Of a stretch of DNA of 64,000 nucleotides, positions 24,281 to 38,361 are shown piece by piece. A model generated the notes under the pieces. It saw only the letters and a program-made list of their open reading frames with translations, did not search any database and had not been told where the DNA came from. Positions within the stretch are counted from its first letter, which is position 1; each line of letters opens with the position of its first letter. The stretch lies in NCBI GenBank assembly GCA_013400155.1, contig VXBM01000193.1, forward strand, positions 278,873 to 342,872, read 5' to 3'. This DNA is from Helopsaltes ochotensis. Lineage: Eukaryota > Chordata > Aves > Passeriformes > Locustellidae. Made by a program: the position numbers and the translations under genes.

Positions 24281-27200
24281 ATCTGCTGTTTGACACAAAC
24301 TTTCGTGTGAATGCGATGCAAGCAAAAGTCTGTTCCTGCAAACGTAATAATGCTGAAAACATACATAATTGTTATGGTCTGCATTTAATACTGGTGCTCC
24401 CAGGCATCTGCATTTCTTGGATTGTCCTGTTTTTCAACCCTGAAGGTTTGCTCATTAAGAAGAAAAGGGGGAGAGATTTGGCCTTTCGATCCCTATTGCA
24501 GATGTCATTGTCCAGGTAGCTGAGGACTGAAATATGGAAGGTCTCATCAAAACTGTGTACTTCTGCTCCAGGTACAGCTGTAGTTACTTCAGCAGCTTCT
24601 GAAATCCTTCCTCAGCTCCAGCTCATGTCAGGTCGCTCTGCTCAAGCCAAGCTCTCGGCTTGAAGCATTTCTTGATGCATTTTTATGGTACAGCCGTCAC
24701 ATAAATACAGCACCAGGTTCTCCTTATGGGCACCTGGGGACCTGCTAGCCAGGCTAACAGCCCTGTTATTTCAACACTACATAGAGCAGTCGGAGTAGAG
24801 CAAAAAAACCCAACCAAACCCCAAACAAAACCAGAAGCCCCCACCAAACACTGGGGTGGTGAAGATGATTTCCTTCATCCACGTGCTGGCCGCTCCCCGT
24901 TCATCCCTGTTCCTTGCTTCAAGGGATGGCAAAGTGCAAAAATCAATAGCAGGAAAGGAGAATCAATACAAACAGAAATGGCAAGTTTTGTTTTAAAAGA
25001 GTTTGGCAGAGGGGCTTTAAAAAATTATGCCATCTGTGTTTTTTTCTCTCCATCGACAGCATGTGCTGTGGATAATGCCAGTCCCACATCAAAAACATCT
25101 GCTAATGCCGCTCCCTGAGCCGCGCAATCAATCCTGCCCAGCAGGCCCCGGGGTAGCAAAGTGAGCTCACAAACTGTGCCTGCCATCTGCAGCCCTCCCC
25201 CAAAATCTGGCAGACCTCACCCAAAGCACCCAGCCAGGCCCCTGCCCGAGGCTCTGGGCAGGACCAGTCAGAGCAGGGGTACCCTACAGCGAGGCCAAAC
25301 CCCACCATTTGCTTAATTTTGAGCTTGTCAGCCTTGGATGCAAGCAGCAGCTTCCCACCAGCACCTCTGCACAGCTGTCCCCAGCTGGGACAAACCCCAT
25401 AGTGCCACCATGAGGGTGGGAAGCCAAGGGGGACCCGGGCATGGCACAGGGCAGAGCTGGGCTGTCACTGTCCTCTGGGAGTGCAGATGGGTGCCGTGGT
25501 TTGCTCATGAAGTACCTGAGGACATGTTTTCAGCGCTCCCAGGGATGACAAAGAAGGGATGCAGGGAATACCCTAGCACTGTTCAGGGCACGCAGCCCTG
25601 CAGCACCTCTTAGCTGCTACCCCAAGAAGAAAGTTTGCATGAAATGGCTCTGAAGAAGTTTTGCCTGTTCTTCCTACGTGAAATCTTTTGAAATCTGCTG
25701 AGATTCACTGCACCACCCAGCTGTCAGCCTCACCCATCAGAAAATGCCCATTCTCCTGCTAGAACGTTTTGTTTGCATTGCTTGGGTCTGTGCTGGCCCC
25801 AGGCAGCACTGGGGGTGCTGGGAGTGCAGTGCCTGTCACACTGCACAGCAGCCCCTAAACCCAGGCACTGCAAACACATTTTATAATGCTGCAGTTATGG
25901 GTGATTCCTTTGAATTCCATAGCAAAAGTCCTTGGGCAGTAGCAGAAAGGAGGTGGGACAGGAGCAGATGCGTTTTCTCCTGGGGCTGGCTGGGTTTGCA
26001 GCCCTCAGCATGCAGCCCTGAAAGCATCCATAAGGACTTGCAAAAGTAATGGGGATTGGAATAAGTCAAATTAAAGAAAAAGTGGCCAAAGCACACATAC
26101 TTGATACAAAATCCTAATTTATGGAGGAACTGGCTTCCTGCTAATCTCATTTAATACCCTTTTCTGCAGAAACACTGGGCTGAGTTGCTGGGAGAGGATG
26201 AAACCATAAAGTCCTCAATTTGAATGGAACACTTCACCCAAATTAAAAGGAACGGCTTTTCCCCAGAGTCTGAATGTGCTTGACAAATAGCATAATTTTA
26301 TAAAAAAGGTTTTAGTTTTTTAAGACCTGAAAATAGGGAGTTCACTTTGACATCTATTTTTAGCCAGATTGTGAGCATTTATTGCCTTCTCTCCACGTTC
26401 AGATAAAACAAATGCTCCCCTCAGAGTTGTTTGCTTTCAATAGCGCAGAGCCAAGCAGTTGTTTTAATTAGAAGGTTTTCTATAGACAAGGACATTTCCC
26501 TGATACTTTTCCTGCATCAGGACTGAACAGAATGGGAAACTTGCTGCAAAAATTGCTGAGGGCTATCCAAGACAACAAATACAGCCAAAATAAAGGGAAA
26601 CCTGACCAGTACCTGAGCCAAAGCATCACTGGTCTTCATTGGCACTATCACAAATGGAAACCTCTGTCCATCCAGTATGAAATTCAGCGCTCGCAATGTC
26701 ACTGAGTCCCTCTGCCTATCTCTGGCAGCAGCCCCACAGCAGTTGTGTCACTGCACAATCACCATTTTGGCACATGCAGGAATCTGGAAAAATGGAGCAA
26801 AAAGGAGAAGGAGAATAACATGGTGAACATGGTTAGATAAAGTTTCATTTGTCAAAGAACTGTTGAGGAAAAAGGCTGATGCATTCCAGGCTGTTGTATA
26901 GAGTATTACAGAAGCAATCTATTTTTGTTCTGCTATTATGCCATGGAGAATTCATCTCTCTGCAACCGTAGAAGCGATAAAGGAAAAAATTGGCCCTTTT
27001 CCTGTAAATCAACTCCAGTAGTTTAGTGCAGGTTGCTCTCCCTGCCGGTGAATGCAAGCCTGTGTATTCCCAAGGAAATAGCTGAAGCCAAGGTGCTCTC
27101 AAGAGCAACTGCAAAACGCAATGACCTGGGAGAAGAGAGCAAGTCTCGAAAATAATCAGTCTGAGATGACACCTGAACAGCAAAGTAGATCAAACACTCT

Positions 27201-28625
27201 GAGGTCTGAAAAGTTCAAAAGGCTTTAGGAAAGATAGAATCACTTGCCAACCAGCTTCTTATTTAGTCCTGATTTTATTTTTCTTTAAGTACGAAGAAAT
27301 ATTTCCAGGAAAATGGTACAAATTCAGTGTCATCATTTGGAACAAAAGAAGGCAGAAATTCTCCATCAGAGAGCACAATTTAACCTCTAGATGCTGGAGG
27401 ACATGATACCTTTGATGGAAACCAAGAGAAGAGTGTTGGGTGTGTTCCAAATCAGAGGCACTGCCACACACACTGAGGGGCAGCTCCTTGTGGTTGTGCC
27501 TTTTAAGAATGGTCTTGAAATAGGAAAAGCAAGTACTTTGCATTGAAACCATTTGTGCAGTCAAACCAGAATCCAGCCTAGAACCACAAATAAAAAAAAG
27601 AGGTATGGAAAATGTAGGCTTTTTACCCCTTTTGCCTCTTTTCTATTCCTGGCATGGTCCTCAGCCATAGACATGGATCCTGTGGCACAGGCAGTGATCC
27701 TGTGGCATCAGGGTGGTCAAGATGCTTTATCCCGAAAGTTTTGTACAGATGCACCTTCTGTTGCCAAGCAGCTGCAAGATGCACACCCTGGACTTCAGAG
27801 AGACACAAAGAACAGCTCTTGGCCAAGAAATGCAAGGACATGTTGTCTTGTCTCATCCTGAGGATGTTTTTTTCTAGCCGCAAGCAGGAGAGAAAGACAT
27901 CCTGGGAGGTCTGAGCTTCTTCTGTCCACTGGGAGAGTCATTCCCAGCAGTGAAGGTCAGCAGCATCTGTGAGCCTGATGCTCTGGGGCTGTCGAGGATT
28001 AGGTGGCTCCAGGAATGCTTTGGGAAGCTTTAACAGCAAAAACTCCAAAATCACAGGGAGAAAAAAAAAGAGTAGGAAATCTGAAGAAAGAAGACAAAAA
28101 ACAGAGAGGGTGAAGATTATGAGAATAAAGCAGCACAGGCTGCCTCTGTCCCTGCTCTCTCTGTGGAGGAACAAGGAGGGGACGGGGTACAACCATGTGG
28201 CAGCCAAGTTTGGTGAAGAGTGAGCTGTGGTCACTGCTGTGGCTGTGGGGACCCGCCACGTGTGTCCCCTGGGAGCTGCTGAGCCACAGCCTCCGTTCAC
28301 TGAACAGAGGGGGAGGAGCAGGGAAAGCAGCCCTGAACAGAGCAGGGAGAGGCAGGAAGGGGAGAACAGGGAGAAAACTCACCCCCCCTGTCTGGCCTTG
28401 GCACCAGCAAAGCCTCAGTCACACAAGGGTTACAGAGACGCGTCATGTGGGGAACATCCCCTCTGGAAAAGGATGATGCTGTTTACATGATTTACAGCGA
28501 GGTAAGGTGATTTATAATGATGAATAATGAATTCCTCCAGATGTTAATTGCAGCACAAACATGACAGCCCTTAGAGCAGTGTGCCCAGGGATGGTACAGC
28601 CTGGAGAGCTGTCTGGGAGCCCTGT
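24281..28625. other. Intergenic DNA, no gene recognised
   Basis: No gene is supported. Positions about 25,100-25,620 are G+C-rich. A near-direct repeat of GATCCTGTGGCA occurs around 27,675 and 27,697. Open frames in this span do not resemble known families. Confidence 0.5.
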
Positions 28626-28659
28626 GATGAGGGTGATGATGGTGATGATGGTGGTGGGC
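28626..28659. repeat. GATGGT-type microsatellite
   Basis: Imperfect TGATGA/TGATGG units run along the plus strand. They produce the poly-His run in one minus-strand frame, which is therefore a repeat artefact. Confidence 0.8.
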
Positions 28660-31600
28660 ACAGCTCAGATGCAAGTCCCTCATCCTGAGTCTGAAAACAG
28701 GGAGAAGCCTCCCCAGAGAGTTGCAGCCCTTGGTCCCACATGGGCTGATTGTTCCTTGAATGTTGTGGGAATGAAAGGTAAAAGTAACCAAAAAAAATGA
28801 GGGATTTTGGAAGAGACACAGGTTCTCATGTTCTGGCTCTCCTGCTAACACCCTGGGAGATGGTTTCAGTGACAGCTGCTGGGGGCTGAGGCTCTTCCTT
28901 AAATCTCAGGAGATATTTCCAATTATTCTTCTGAGTTGACTGGGTTGCTGCATCCCAATTTGCATTGCAGACATTTACACTCCTGCTCCATATTTTCCAG
29001 TTTCTGCTTACACATATTGTATGGAATGAAATCAAGCATTTTCAGCCACACTAATTTTAATCTAATTTCAGACAGGTTGGTAAGGTAAGGTCAGCATTCT
29101 GTCAATGACAAATTTAATGAAAATAAAGGTCCAGACACCAAAATGTTATGAAACTGGATAAAGCTTTTTGATTGCTGTCATTACAATTGATAGTTCTATT
29201 CAGTCACTTGAAATTTTATTGATTTTTTTTCCCAAGCACTCCACCTTAAACTTATTTTTCATTTCAAGAAATCAATACTATGGATCCTTTGACACAAGGC
29301 ACGCAGCATTCTGCCACAATATGTATTTCATGATGGAAGGAGCTGGGACTTTTTTCTTTTCTGCTCTCTTCCTTCATTGTGCAAATAAACTGGAAAGTCT
29401 CAGTTACTTATAAAAATACAAATCTTAGGGAAACTTTCTGCCCTTGATTCCCTGCACTAGATCACCTGTGCTGCTTTCTGCTGTGGAGATGTTTTTCCTG
29501 AAGCTCTGCTGCTGGTGGAAGGCAGAGTTATGAGTGTGTGATGAGGTTCACCTAACAGCTTTGGTAAGTGGAATTTTTTTCTTCTTCTGTCTGCTTTTTG
29601 TTTTGTTTCTCAGTTTTGCTTTCCTGGGCCCAGGTGGAATTTTATTTTTTTTTCAATTTCATCAATAGAATGAAAAAAGCAGGTTCTGCACGGGCTAAGG
29701 CTCTGGGCTGGAACTCCAGGTTGTGTCACTGCTGTGAAGGCAGATGAACTCTGGGGTAGTGCCCACAACGGGTGAAAAACATGGGGTGGTGAAATGTTAT
29801 CAGGGATCTGTCTGTGTGAGACTGGGGGTGGCACTGGCCCACTGGGGACACCACTTTGGCGACTGTAGGGGGGAATCTGCACCCACTGCCTCTCCAAACC
29901 CACATTTTGAAGCCCAAATCCAGCACCCCTGGGTGCCTTTCGACACCCACCCAGCCACGTGTGCCAGGAGCCCGGACAGGTGACATCACCTGAGCTCAGG
30001 TGGCTCAGAGCCAGCTAAGTTTGGGGGTTTGGGCAAAGTGTGAGCAGCAGCAGCAGGTGCTGCCCTGCACATCAGCCCTGAGGGGCTCTGATGATCACCT
30101 CCACGCTTTGCATTTGATGGATGAGGGACAGATGTCCAGTTCCCAACTTTCACATCAGGTCTCCATGCAGTTTTCCCAGTAAATGTATAAATTTCAAGGC
30201 CTTTTCCATGCTTGAATAATGCCCACCACTTCCCTCTGTTAGGAAATCTCTTGGGAGCGGAAAGAGCAAAGTCATACCCGAAGCAGATGACCCCTCTGGT
30301 CAGCTGAGGTCCTTAGAAATGTCCTGTACTGTGTGTGGATCCAGCTGTCCTTCTGACTGATAAATAATTTAGATCTGGGTGGTTTGAATCCCTGGCTTTT
30401 TATGAATATAGAAATTTATTACAAGTACAGAAAGTCTCACCTTTATCAATAATGAAAGTTGTTTACACAAAATGACTTTCGCAAATGATCTGAAATTTAA
30501 GTGGAAAAATGGAGTATTTGTCCCTCTTTTTCAGCACAAAAGAGAAGAGAATGTTGAGGGATTGATAACAATATAAGGGCACATTGGAGGGGTGAGTGGA
30601 CTACATCTTTCTTCTAAGTATCTCTCTGACCTGATGGATTTGTGACTACAGCTCTGTAATTTTGAGGTAAATGAATTCAGTTCAGAGAGAAGCAGGAGAG
30701 GAGGAGGGAAGTCGGCCATCCATATTCTTATAGGTGCAACAGGTATAAAAAAACAATATCCAGCATCCGTATCTTATTACATCCACCACTAAACCAGAAT
30801 GTTATTAGCAGTCGTGGCACAACAGAGAACAGGAGGGGAGATAAAGAAAGGAAAGAAGTCAGGATTGATGTTCTCTTCCTGTATTTGTTATCTTACAGAA
30901 CCAGCAGCAGAATACAAATTAACCCATCCCATGCACAAGAGGGTGGGATCCTTCAAGGCTCTTGTTTTATGGATGAAATGAATTCAGCTGTTGGGGGATG
31001 AAAGGCTCTACAAGTGTAAAGAAAACCTCACCCTTTTCCTCTGGTCAAGAGCTTTCAGAGAGTGATGTGAAGGGAAATGCCAACAGGGGCCCAGGACGGC
31101 CACAATTTTGCCCTTCTCAGGAGAAATGCTCCCATAGACTTCTACTCCTTCCGTGGCAACTCCTTTCTTGGAGGAGTTGAAATGGCACTTAGAGATGACA
31201 GTGAAATGGCACCCAAGGTATTGTTACTCATTTGGAAAAAGAAAAAAGGGGAAAAAAAAAAGAGGGGAAAATATTTTAAAAGGAAAATGAGCTGACTAGG
31301 GCAAAGTATATGAGCAGAAGTGGAAAAAATATGTTTCTTCGTGTTTCAGCGGAGACCGACAGTCTGGTTTTTTCCAGTTTGCAGTTTTCTACCTGAAAAC
31401 ACAAGTTTATATGTTTTAGTGACCAAATCAGCAACTGTTACACTCTGAAGGAGCCTGTATCTCCCTGAGAATGTGAAAACACAGCAAGCACCAGGCTGGC
31501 AAAGCCCTCTCACCTCCCCACCACCAACTCTGCCCTGCACTGGCAGCACTACAGAGATATTTCCCACATTGTACCTCACCTTGGAATGCAAGAGAGATTT

Positions 31601-33149
31601 CACAGCTATCTTTGGACTGGACACAGCAGCAAGAGATGAATTGAAAACCTACCCAATATATTCCTTTATCCCTATTTCTTGTAGATTAAGAGGGACCCAT
31701 CAATCTACAACTTTTCAGGCTTGTGCCCATTGCTGGAATATACTGATCCGCAAGGTGGAGTCAAGAAATTGGTTGTTATAACAATATCCCTCACAAGCAC
31801 ACATCTCTTAAATTTCCATCATAGCAATTATCCTAGAGGTAGTGGGATTCTTGGGGTTCCAAATACATCATATCCAGAAGGTGGTTTCTCTGTGAAATCA
31901 AACTTCATTCAAAACCAAAGGGGACTTTTCAGATTGCTGATGAAATTCTTAATTATGCTGCCTCAACCACAGCACTGCTATGGAGAAGCAAATTCTCTTA
32001 CAAATTATGCACATACATCAAAACCACCCTCTGTTTCAGAGACAAATGCCCAATCATTCCAATCTATTTTGCCAATCTACAGCAGACACTGCATCAGGCT
32101 ATTTGATAACTATAACTTTTAGTATGTCTTTCCTCACTATAGTCAGTCAACTTTTGATTATCCACATTCGGGGAGAGAGAACTGAACTAACCCAAATAAA
32201 GTGAAGCACAGTCGAACAAAATTGATGTAAATCAGACTGTGGAAATAAACGTTTTATTTTCTATAATGATCTTAGCAAAAACGGGAGTGACGATGTAGGA
32301 AAGGTCAACGAGGGGAATAAAAGTGTTTTATTTTTGGTGTAACAAGGTTCATTTGCAACTGGATAATCTGCCTACACATAGTTAAAAGTTGACAGTGTCT
32401 GTTTGCAAGCTAGGAGAGAGAGTCAAGGAAAAAGCAAAGTTGATTTTGTTTCAGTCTTTGCAAAGATTCTGCTGCTTGGTCCAAGTGATGGATTAAGATG
32501 GAGCTGGGATACAATTTACAGCTCTGTCCCCTGGGCAGATTTTTCAGAGAAAAGAAAGCAGCGATGGAACAGCACGGTCCTGATCGCTTGGCAAAATGTA
32601 ACTTGCTTCCAAAACACAAGGGGCAGGGCCACAGACAGGGGCTTAAATAAAACCAGCTCGTGAGAGAAAGATCTATAGCTCCGTGGGAGCTGCAGACAGT
32701 GCCCGGGCGGGTGGGAAGGAGGGACCAAAGGCAGCGGCTTCATCGGGAGGAAGGGATTAAAGTGACCATCACACAGCTCTTCTGGTGCTGAGACAGACAG
32801 GAGAGTGCACATATAGGGGAGGTAGATAATGCTTAGAGGAAATTCTGTACATTCAATAACCATCCTTTTCTGTACGCTCAATAATCTCCCTTACAGAGAT
32901 TTGATTTCCTATTACATTATTCTGAATCGTATTAGAGGTCGCACACAGCAAAAAGGTTGCACTCCCTCATTCTTTTATGCCTCTAAACCCAGATGGAATG
33001 CTAGAAAACAATAAAGCTCCTTTTCTTTTTTTTTTTTCCCTTCCCTCTTTACTTAGAGGTAAAGGTGCTTAATAGTAGTTTTAAGATTAAGAAAGAAAAA
33101 GGGTATTTAAAAAAGAAACATATTTCTCTTGGGTCACTCTGAAAAGCTG
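28660..33149. other. Intergenic DNA, no gene recognised
   Basis: No gene, tRNA or known repeat was recognised. A purine-rich A/G tract lies near 31,236-31,290. A plus-strand frame of 133 codons at 31,721-32,122 has no recognisable motif. A T-run lies near 33,028-33,038. Confidence 0.5.
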
Positions 33150-33410
33150 CTGCATTATTATCTAGAACCAATGGAGATAAAGCCAGCATGTCATCAAATC
33201 CTTAATACAGCATTAGATCTAATTGAATCTTTTGCATCTATTTTTAATGAGCAGCTTGTTTGTTTAATGTGATGGCTACATAATTATGAGTATGAGTTTG
33301 TTCTCTACTTGGGACATATTGGTTCTAATGCAATGACATTTAATTACCACCTCTCAAGGAATTATAAGAAACAAGCTGCCAAGCTTGAAAATGCAGTGAA
33401 TTATTCCTTG
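33150..33410. promoter_or_regulatory. Possible conserved non-coding element
   Basis: This non-repetitive AT-rich block is dense in homeodomain-type cores (TAAT and ATTA, including CATAATTATGAG and TTTAATTACCA). It also has GATAA and an AACAATG-like string on one strand. Density and complexity resemble developmental enhancers that are conserved across vertebrates, but I have no alignment. Treat this as a hypothesis from motif texture alone. Confidence 0.25.
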
Positions 33411-36233
33411 TTCATTGGACTGAAGAGCCCACACCTTGCTAGCCATGAGGTGTCCCTGAGGGGGCCAAACCTTTCATCCTAGATTTCTCCATCCACATTT
33501 AGCACTGGAGCTCTGTGCAGAAGCCAGCTCAACACCAGCATATGCAGATGGGTGAGACTTGCCATAAAATGAATCTAAATCCTCATATTAAATGTGCAAC
33601 AGCTCAGAGCAGTAATAGTGAGTGATAGGAATGAGGATGAGATCCAGCTGTTGAGACAGAGACAAGAGCACACATCGGGAATGCACATCTGTTTTCTAAG
33701 AAACAGCATCATCTGCTTTCCTTGCACCCGTCTGACCCTATTTTTGTTTACCCAAGAGCCCAGAAATGGCTTTAGGAAGCCACCAAGGCTCCTGCTGGGA
33801 GCTGTCTGTCCTGATTTCTGTCCCCCAGGCCTGAAACTCGACCTGCTGTCCCTGCCACATGTCACTCCCACCATCTCCTCTGCTCTGCTCCAGCAGTTGG
33901 TTATCACTGAGGGAGGTGACAGGAGTGGAATTATTGGTGATAACAACATCCACAGCAAATCTGGCCTTCCTGCCGTGCTTTGTCTTAACCAAACCTGTGC
34001 CCTGTGAAGGGATCAATCACTTGTAAATTCCCCCAGTGCTCAAATGAAGAGTGGCTCCCAAGGCCCATGTTCCTGGTTGGTTTTGCCTCTTAGTGCTCCA
34101 ATCACAGGCACCTGTTCAATAATAATTAATAAAATTCCTTAAAGATGAAAAAACAAATCATTACCCTCCATCCAACCCCACCTCAGAGGGAACAGCCTAA
34201 ATCCCTTTTTTAACTCCTATCAGTATTTCCATTTTCACAAAGAATGGCTTTTCCCCTATTTTCAGTGCTTTGCTGTGCCTTTGCCCTTCCAGCCAGCCCC
34301 GAGCTGCCAGCGCTGCACTCAGCAGGGCTGAACACAGGTCATTTCTCAGGCAGCCAATTTGCCATTCTCTCTCTTTATGCCATTACTCTTCCCTTCGTGT
34401 AAGCCTCCCTCACACACGACCCCATCAATAACGCGAGCTGAGCGCAGAGCTTCGCTCCAAAAAACATCCACGGATCCTCACTGCCAGTGCTTCTCCAGTC
34501 CTTGATTAAACAGAACGACTCTTTGGGGGCTGGTGGCCGGAAGGGAACCCCTTTAAAATGCCTGGTTTCCTTAACAATGTGTCCTGCCTGCTCCATTCCT
34601 GGGCTGCTGCAGAGGAACAAGTTAATTGGAGAGCAATCAGGGAATATCATAACTCTGCTGACATGAGTAACTGCAGAACTGCCAGTATTTCCAGAGTTGC
34701 AGTGCAGTCCCCACAAATAACTGTACAATTAGATAAACCCTGCTGCTGTTCTTCAAATGTTCTCTAGATAACAGGAGCCATTGTTGTGAGGGATTTCATA
34801 GGTACGCATTAACAAAATTAAAGATTCAGAGTTAGGCCAAAGTCAGAAACTTCATTTACTTCGTAATCAAATAACACCTTGCTATGTTATTCACACGAGA
34901 TAAAGCCCAGGTAACTCCTGCTACATTTGTTTCCCACAGTAAGAAGGATTTAGCCAGTGAAACAGCGCTGGACACACACAGCTTCATCTTCCCCATAGAC
35001 TGTGACAAGGGACATCCAGAGCAGCACTTCTGCTGGAAAAGCGATCTAGGACATCACCCCCTGCTACGAAAAATCTGTATGGACTAAGGTTGCAAATGTC
35101 CAGAGGAGAACAGAGCTGAAAAAAGCCACTTTTAGCATTTTCATGATTTGTTACAGCTTAGAACACCACTGCAAGAGATTTTTTAGTTTTTGTTTTTTTG
35201 AAGTTGCATATTTTGTCCTTCCAACTGGAAGAAAGGCAGAGAACAGGAGGAGGAGAAGGGACAGCACAGATTAAAACACCAGCTTGGGCTGGCAGCGAAA
35301 TATCACACTCAAATGCCTGAATAACCCACAGTGAAGCAAAAATTAGACAAATGAACAATAAAACTGATTGTTCCATCTTGTACTCAACGGATGGCAAAGT
35401 AATGAAAATCTCATGAAAGATATATGGTAAAATTAGTTTCAAATGGATTTAGTGAAAGTAAAAGAAGATGAGTACTCATTCTAGGCTACTGATTTATATT
35501 TTCTGTATTTTAGTCCTCATAACCAAGTTCTGTCTCATTAGCCATTAGAAGTTTAATACAGGGTTACACGTTCAGTCAAAATCCAAACAGCTTTTAACAC
35601 TTAGAAGGAGCAAAATGCTGCAATTTGAAATATTAGCCACGGCGTCCTTGGCTGGGTCCTTGCATATTAAAAAGTGAAGTTCAAACCTGGGTTTTTCTTC
35701 TGGGATGGGGGGATGGGGAATAATTCAACCCACCATGCCTTTTTTTTTTTCCCATTGAACTTGGTATAGTGTAAAATTATACCAAACTTGCAACAAAAGG
35801 AATAAAGGTTTACAAAGAATTATCTAGAAAATGAGTGGTTCTTGTGAAGATGAAACATGCTCCAAAATTAGCTGAGGGTTTGGGGTATTTTTAAATTCTA
35901 TATTCTTTGTCTTTCATCTGCTTGCAGATTTTAGAAAGAATGAGCTAATTTTTCCCACTTTGTCTCCTCAATATTTTTCCATGGTATAAATAATACATCG
36001 CAATAACATTTGGAAGAAGCGGGACCTGCCTTGGTGTCAGAGGCAGCCAAAACGTGGATGAGGGTTATGCACCATGGTGAAAGCCTCACGTTCAACAGTG
36101 AGGACCACGAACAAGCAAACCCATCCTGAGCTAGGTGTGCCGGAGGAACATCTACGGAGGGAGTGCTTAGGGATGGGTGACCTTTTAAATGGTAAAAAAG
36201 ATATGCCAAAGTCCTTTATAAAGCAGGAGGATA
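33411..36233. other. Intergenic DNA, no gene recognised
   Basis: No gene was supported. The span contains ordinary mixed sequence and a 10-nt-plus T-run near 35,741-35,750. Positions 34,110-34,160 are AT-rich with TAAT cores. Confidence 0.5.
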
Positions 36234-36550
36234 CAAACCGCAGCCCCAGGCTGCCCACACGGCTCTGCCCGTGACTCAGCGCTGAAACCGAGCCTCTCCC
36301 GGCCCCGAGCACAGAGCGCAGCTCCTCTGACTCATCCCCAACACAATGGCAAGGCTGCCAAAATGCCAGCGGGGTCTGGTGACAAAGGTGCCACACGCCG
36401 GTGCTTGGGCTGGGACCAACCCGCCCACTCGCCGCAGGAAAGGGCAGCAGCTTTGGGAGGCCACCCGGGCTGGACACAGACCTGGGAGTGAGGGCATTGT
36501 CACCTCTGCAGGTGCACGGCTGAGATGGGGCCGTGCAAGGGCCGGCCAGG
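36234..36550. promoter_or_regulatory. CpG-enriched stretch, possible small CpG island
   Basis: By eye this stretch is clearly G+C-rich with roughly 18 CpG dinucleotides in about 310 bases, in a neighbourhood where CpG is rare. Such stretches often mark promoters or enhancers. No TATA-like box or start codon context ties it to a coding gene, and the overlapping frames on both strands look like by-products of high G+C. An unannotated lncRNA promoter is one possibility. Confidence 0.35.
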
Positions 36551-36604
36551 GGCTAATTAGCTAATAGTAAAAAGCTAATAATTAATAGAAAATGGCTAAT
36601 TAGC
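36551..36604. repeat. Paired GGCTAATTAGC direct repeat with TAAT cluster
   Basis: The 11-mer GGCTAATTAGC occurs at 36,551-36,561 and again at 36,594-36,604, with a start-to-start distance of 43 bases. Each copy contains the palindrome GCTAATTAGC, and the spacer adds GCTAATAATTAATAG. TAATTA is the core of paired-type homeodomain sites, so the block may bind homeodomain proteins. It directly abuts the CpG-enriched stretch. Confidence 0.5.
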
Positions 36605-38361
36605 AAATAAGTCATTTAGGACACTGAAGGCGCTGTCAGCTCCCTGGCTGCAGTGAGAGAGTATGGATCCAGATCTCTTGTCAGCAATGTCCTTGATCTT
36701 CTTAGCTCTGTAAATAAGTGCATAAATAAACTACGCAATGTGCTTTCCTTCAGAAAGGAATGGGAATTTTCCACACATAGGCAAGGAGCAGCCCTCTACC
36801 CAAGGTTCCTTCCCATGCACGTCCCCAGGACTCCAGCGTAACACCAGACCCTGCTGCAGCCTCCGCTGGCATCTCTGAATCTGCTGCCACTGAGCACTGC
36901 TGGTGCTAAGTGACTTTCTGCACCAGCGGTCCTCTCATGAGCAGCACTGATTTTCCTTTCCTTAGCAACCGAAGACGCAGGGTGTGACTTCAGTCAATTG
37001 ATTTTGATGGGGATCGCATCCTTTCTCAAGGGGAGGGATTGGATGCGCCGCCAGTGCCTCAGTCCCGGAATGAACTATTGCACCAACAGCAAGGACGCAC
37101 AGGGAACACATCCCAGGCTGTCACAGGCTGCAGTAACAGCCCAGCACCTGCAGGAAATGACTGTGATACAGTAAATCAGTAAATCCATCCACACCCTGGA
37201 GTGGAACCGTCCTGCTCCCAACCTCTCCCAAGGCAAAGAAGTGACTCGTTTCTTCATGAAACCCAGCTGGGCTTTATTTTCCCATGGTCGCATGATAATT
37301 TTGGAGTCCCTGACCAAAACGAAGGAACGCTACCTTGGCAAAGTGAGTGCTTTTAGATGTCAATTCCCCTGGTGCCTAATCACTGTTCTGAACTCTTATT
37401 CTGATGCATCAGTATTTATAAACTACAAGCTGCTTTTGCTGGGTGCTTTTGCTTTTTCCATCATGGCTTGAGCTCTCAGGCCTCATTCTTATTCCCAGAA
37501 AACAACTCCACCATCACATCCCATCCAGTGAAGGTGGCCTCTGTCATCTGACAGCCTTGCTGCACTGTGAATGGGTTGTCTGGGCACAGCTGATCAACAG
37601 ATGGGGAGAACTTGACCATGAGCCCTGTGCTGCTCTGCGTTTGCTTTCTGGAAGCTTCTAACCCTGGAAATAGAGTGTCTGCAACCAGGAGGCTCTCAAA
37701 TATCAGAAGCAGGGCAGCCAGTTATGTTTTCTTTTCTCCATCCCCTACCAGCACTGTGGGTTTTCCTCTCTGGTGCAGGAGGAGCAAATATATTACTCGC
37801 CACAGCAAATGCCAGACAGACAAACACAGGCACTCCTCAGGCCCTGGTGAGTAGGGCACATCTCTCCCAGAGAATAATCTCCCCGCGATCAACACGTAAC
37901 ACTGAAAGACAAATGAGAATGAAAAGGCCTCTCAAATTTAATAGCCTCCATGAATTACACTGCCTTTCCTCTACATGGACTGTCACTCTTTCCATTAAAG
38001 AGTCACTGTCACCAGTAATCCATTTTAAGATTTATAGATGTGGAGATTTATAGACTTGCTGTTCTTATCTGCCTTTTCTCCCCCATGTATCTCCAAGGGC
38101 CCCCAAAAAGTGGGATTCTATCCAAAGCCTCTCTCCTGCATCTGAAAATATAAACCCGTGATGGGATGGAGGGCTTTGGAATTGGATGCCAACAAAACTA
38201 ATAATGCTGATAAGGATAACAAGGATGATAACTATGAGGGGGAGAGAGAGGAGCAATGACAAGGACAGGAAAGGATAAAAGATAAGCAGGAGAAATAAGA
38301 GGGGGATAATCCAGATTTTTATATAGTACTCCCAATTCTCACTCTATAATTCTATAATTTC
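36605..38361. other. Intergenic DNA, no gene recognised
   Basis: I see no gene or repeat family here. The plus-strand frames between 37,241 and 38,053 have no recognisable domains. Confidence 0.5.

Noticed and set aside
28492..28851. Minus-strand frame with a poly-His run
   Set aside because: Produced by the GATGGT-type microsatellite.
29685..29740. MIR-head-like string around GGCTAAGGCTCTGGGCTGGA
   Set aside because: Possible tRNA-derived start, but no core or tail follows.
31721..32122. Plus-strand frame of 133 codons, considered as possible retroviral or host coding sequence
   Set aside because: No protease, polymerase, capsid or other motif could be recognised and no long terminal repeats or primer-binding site are visible.
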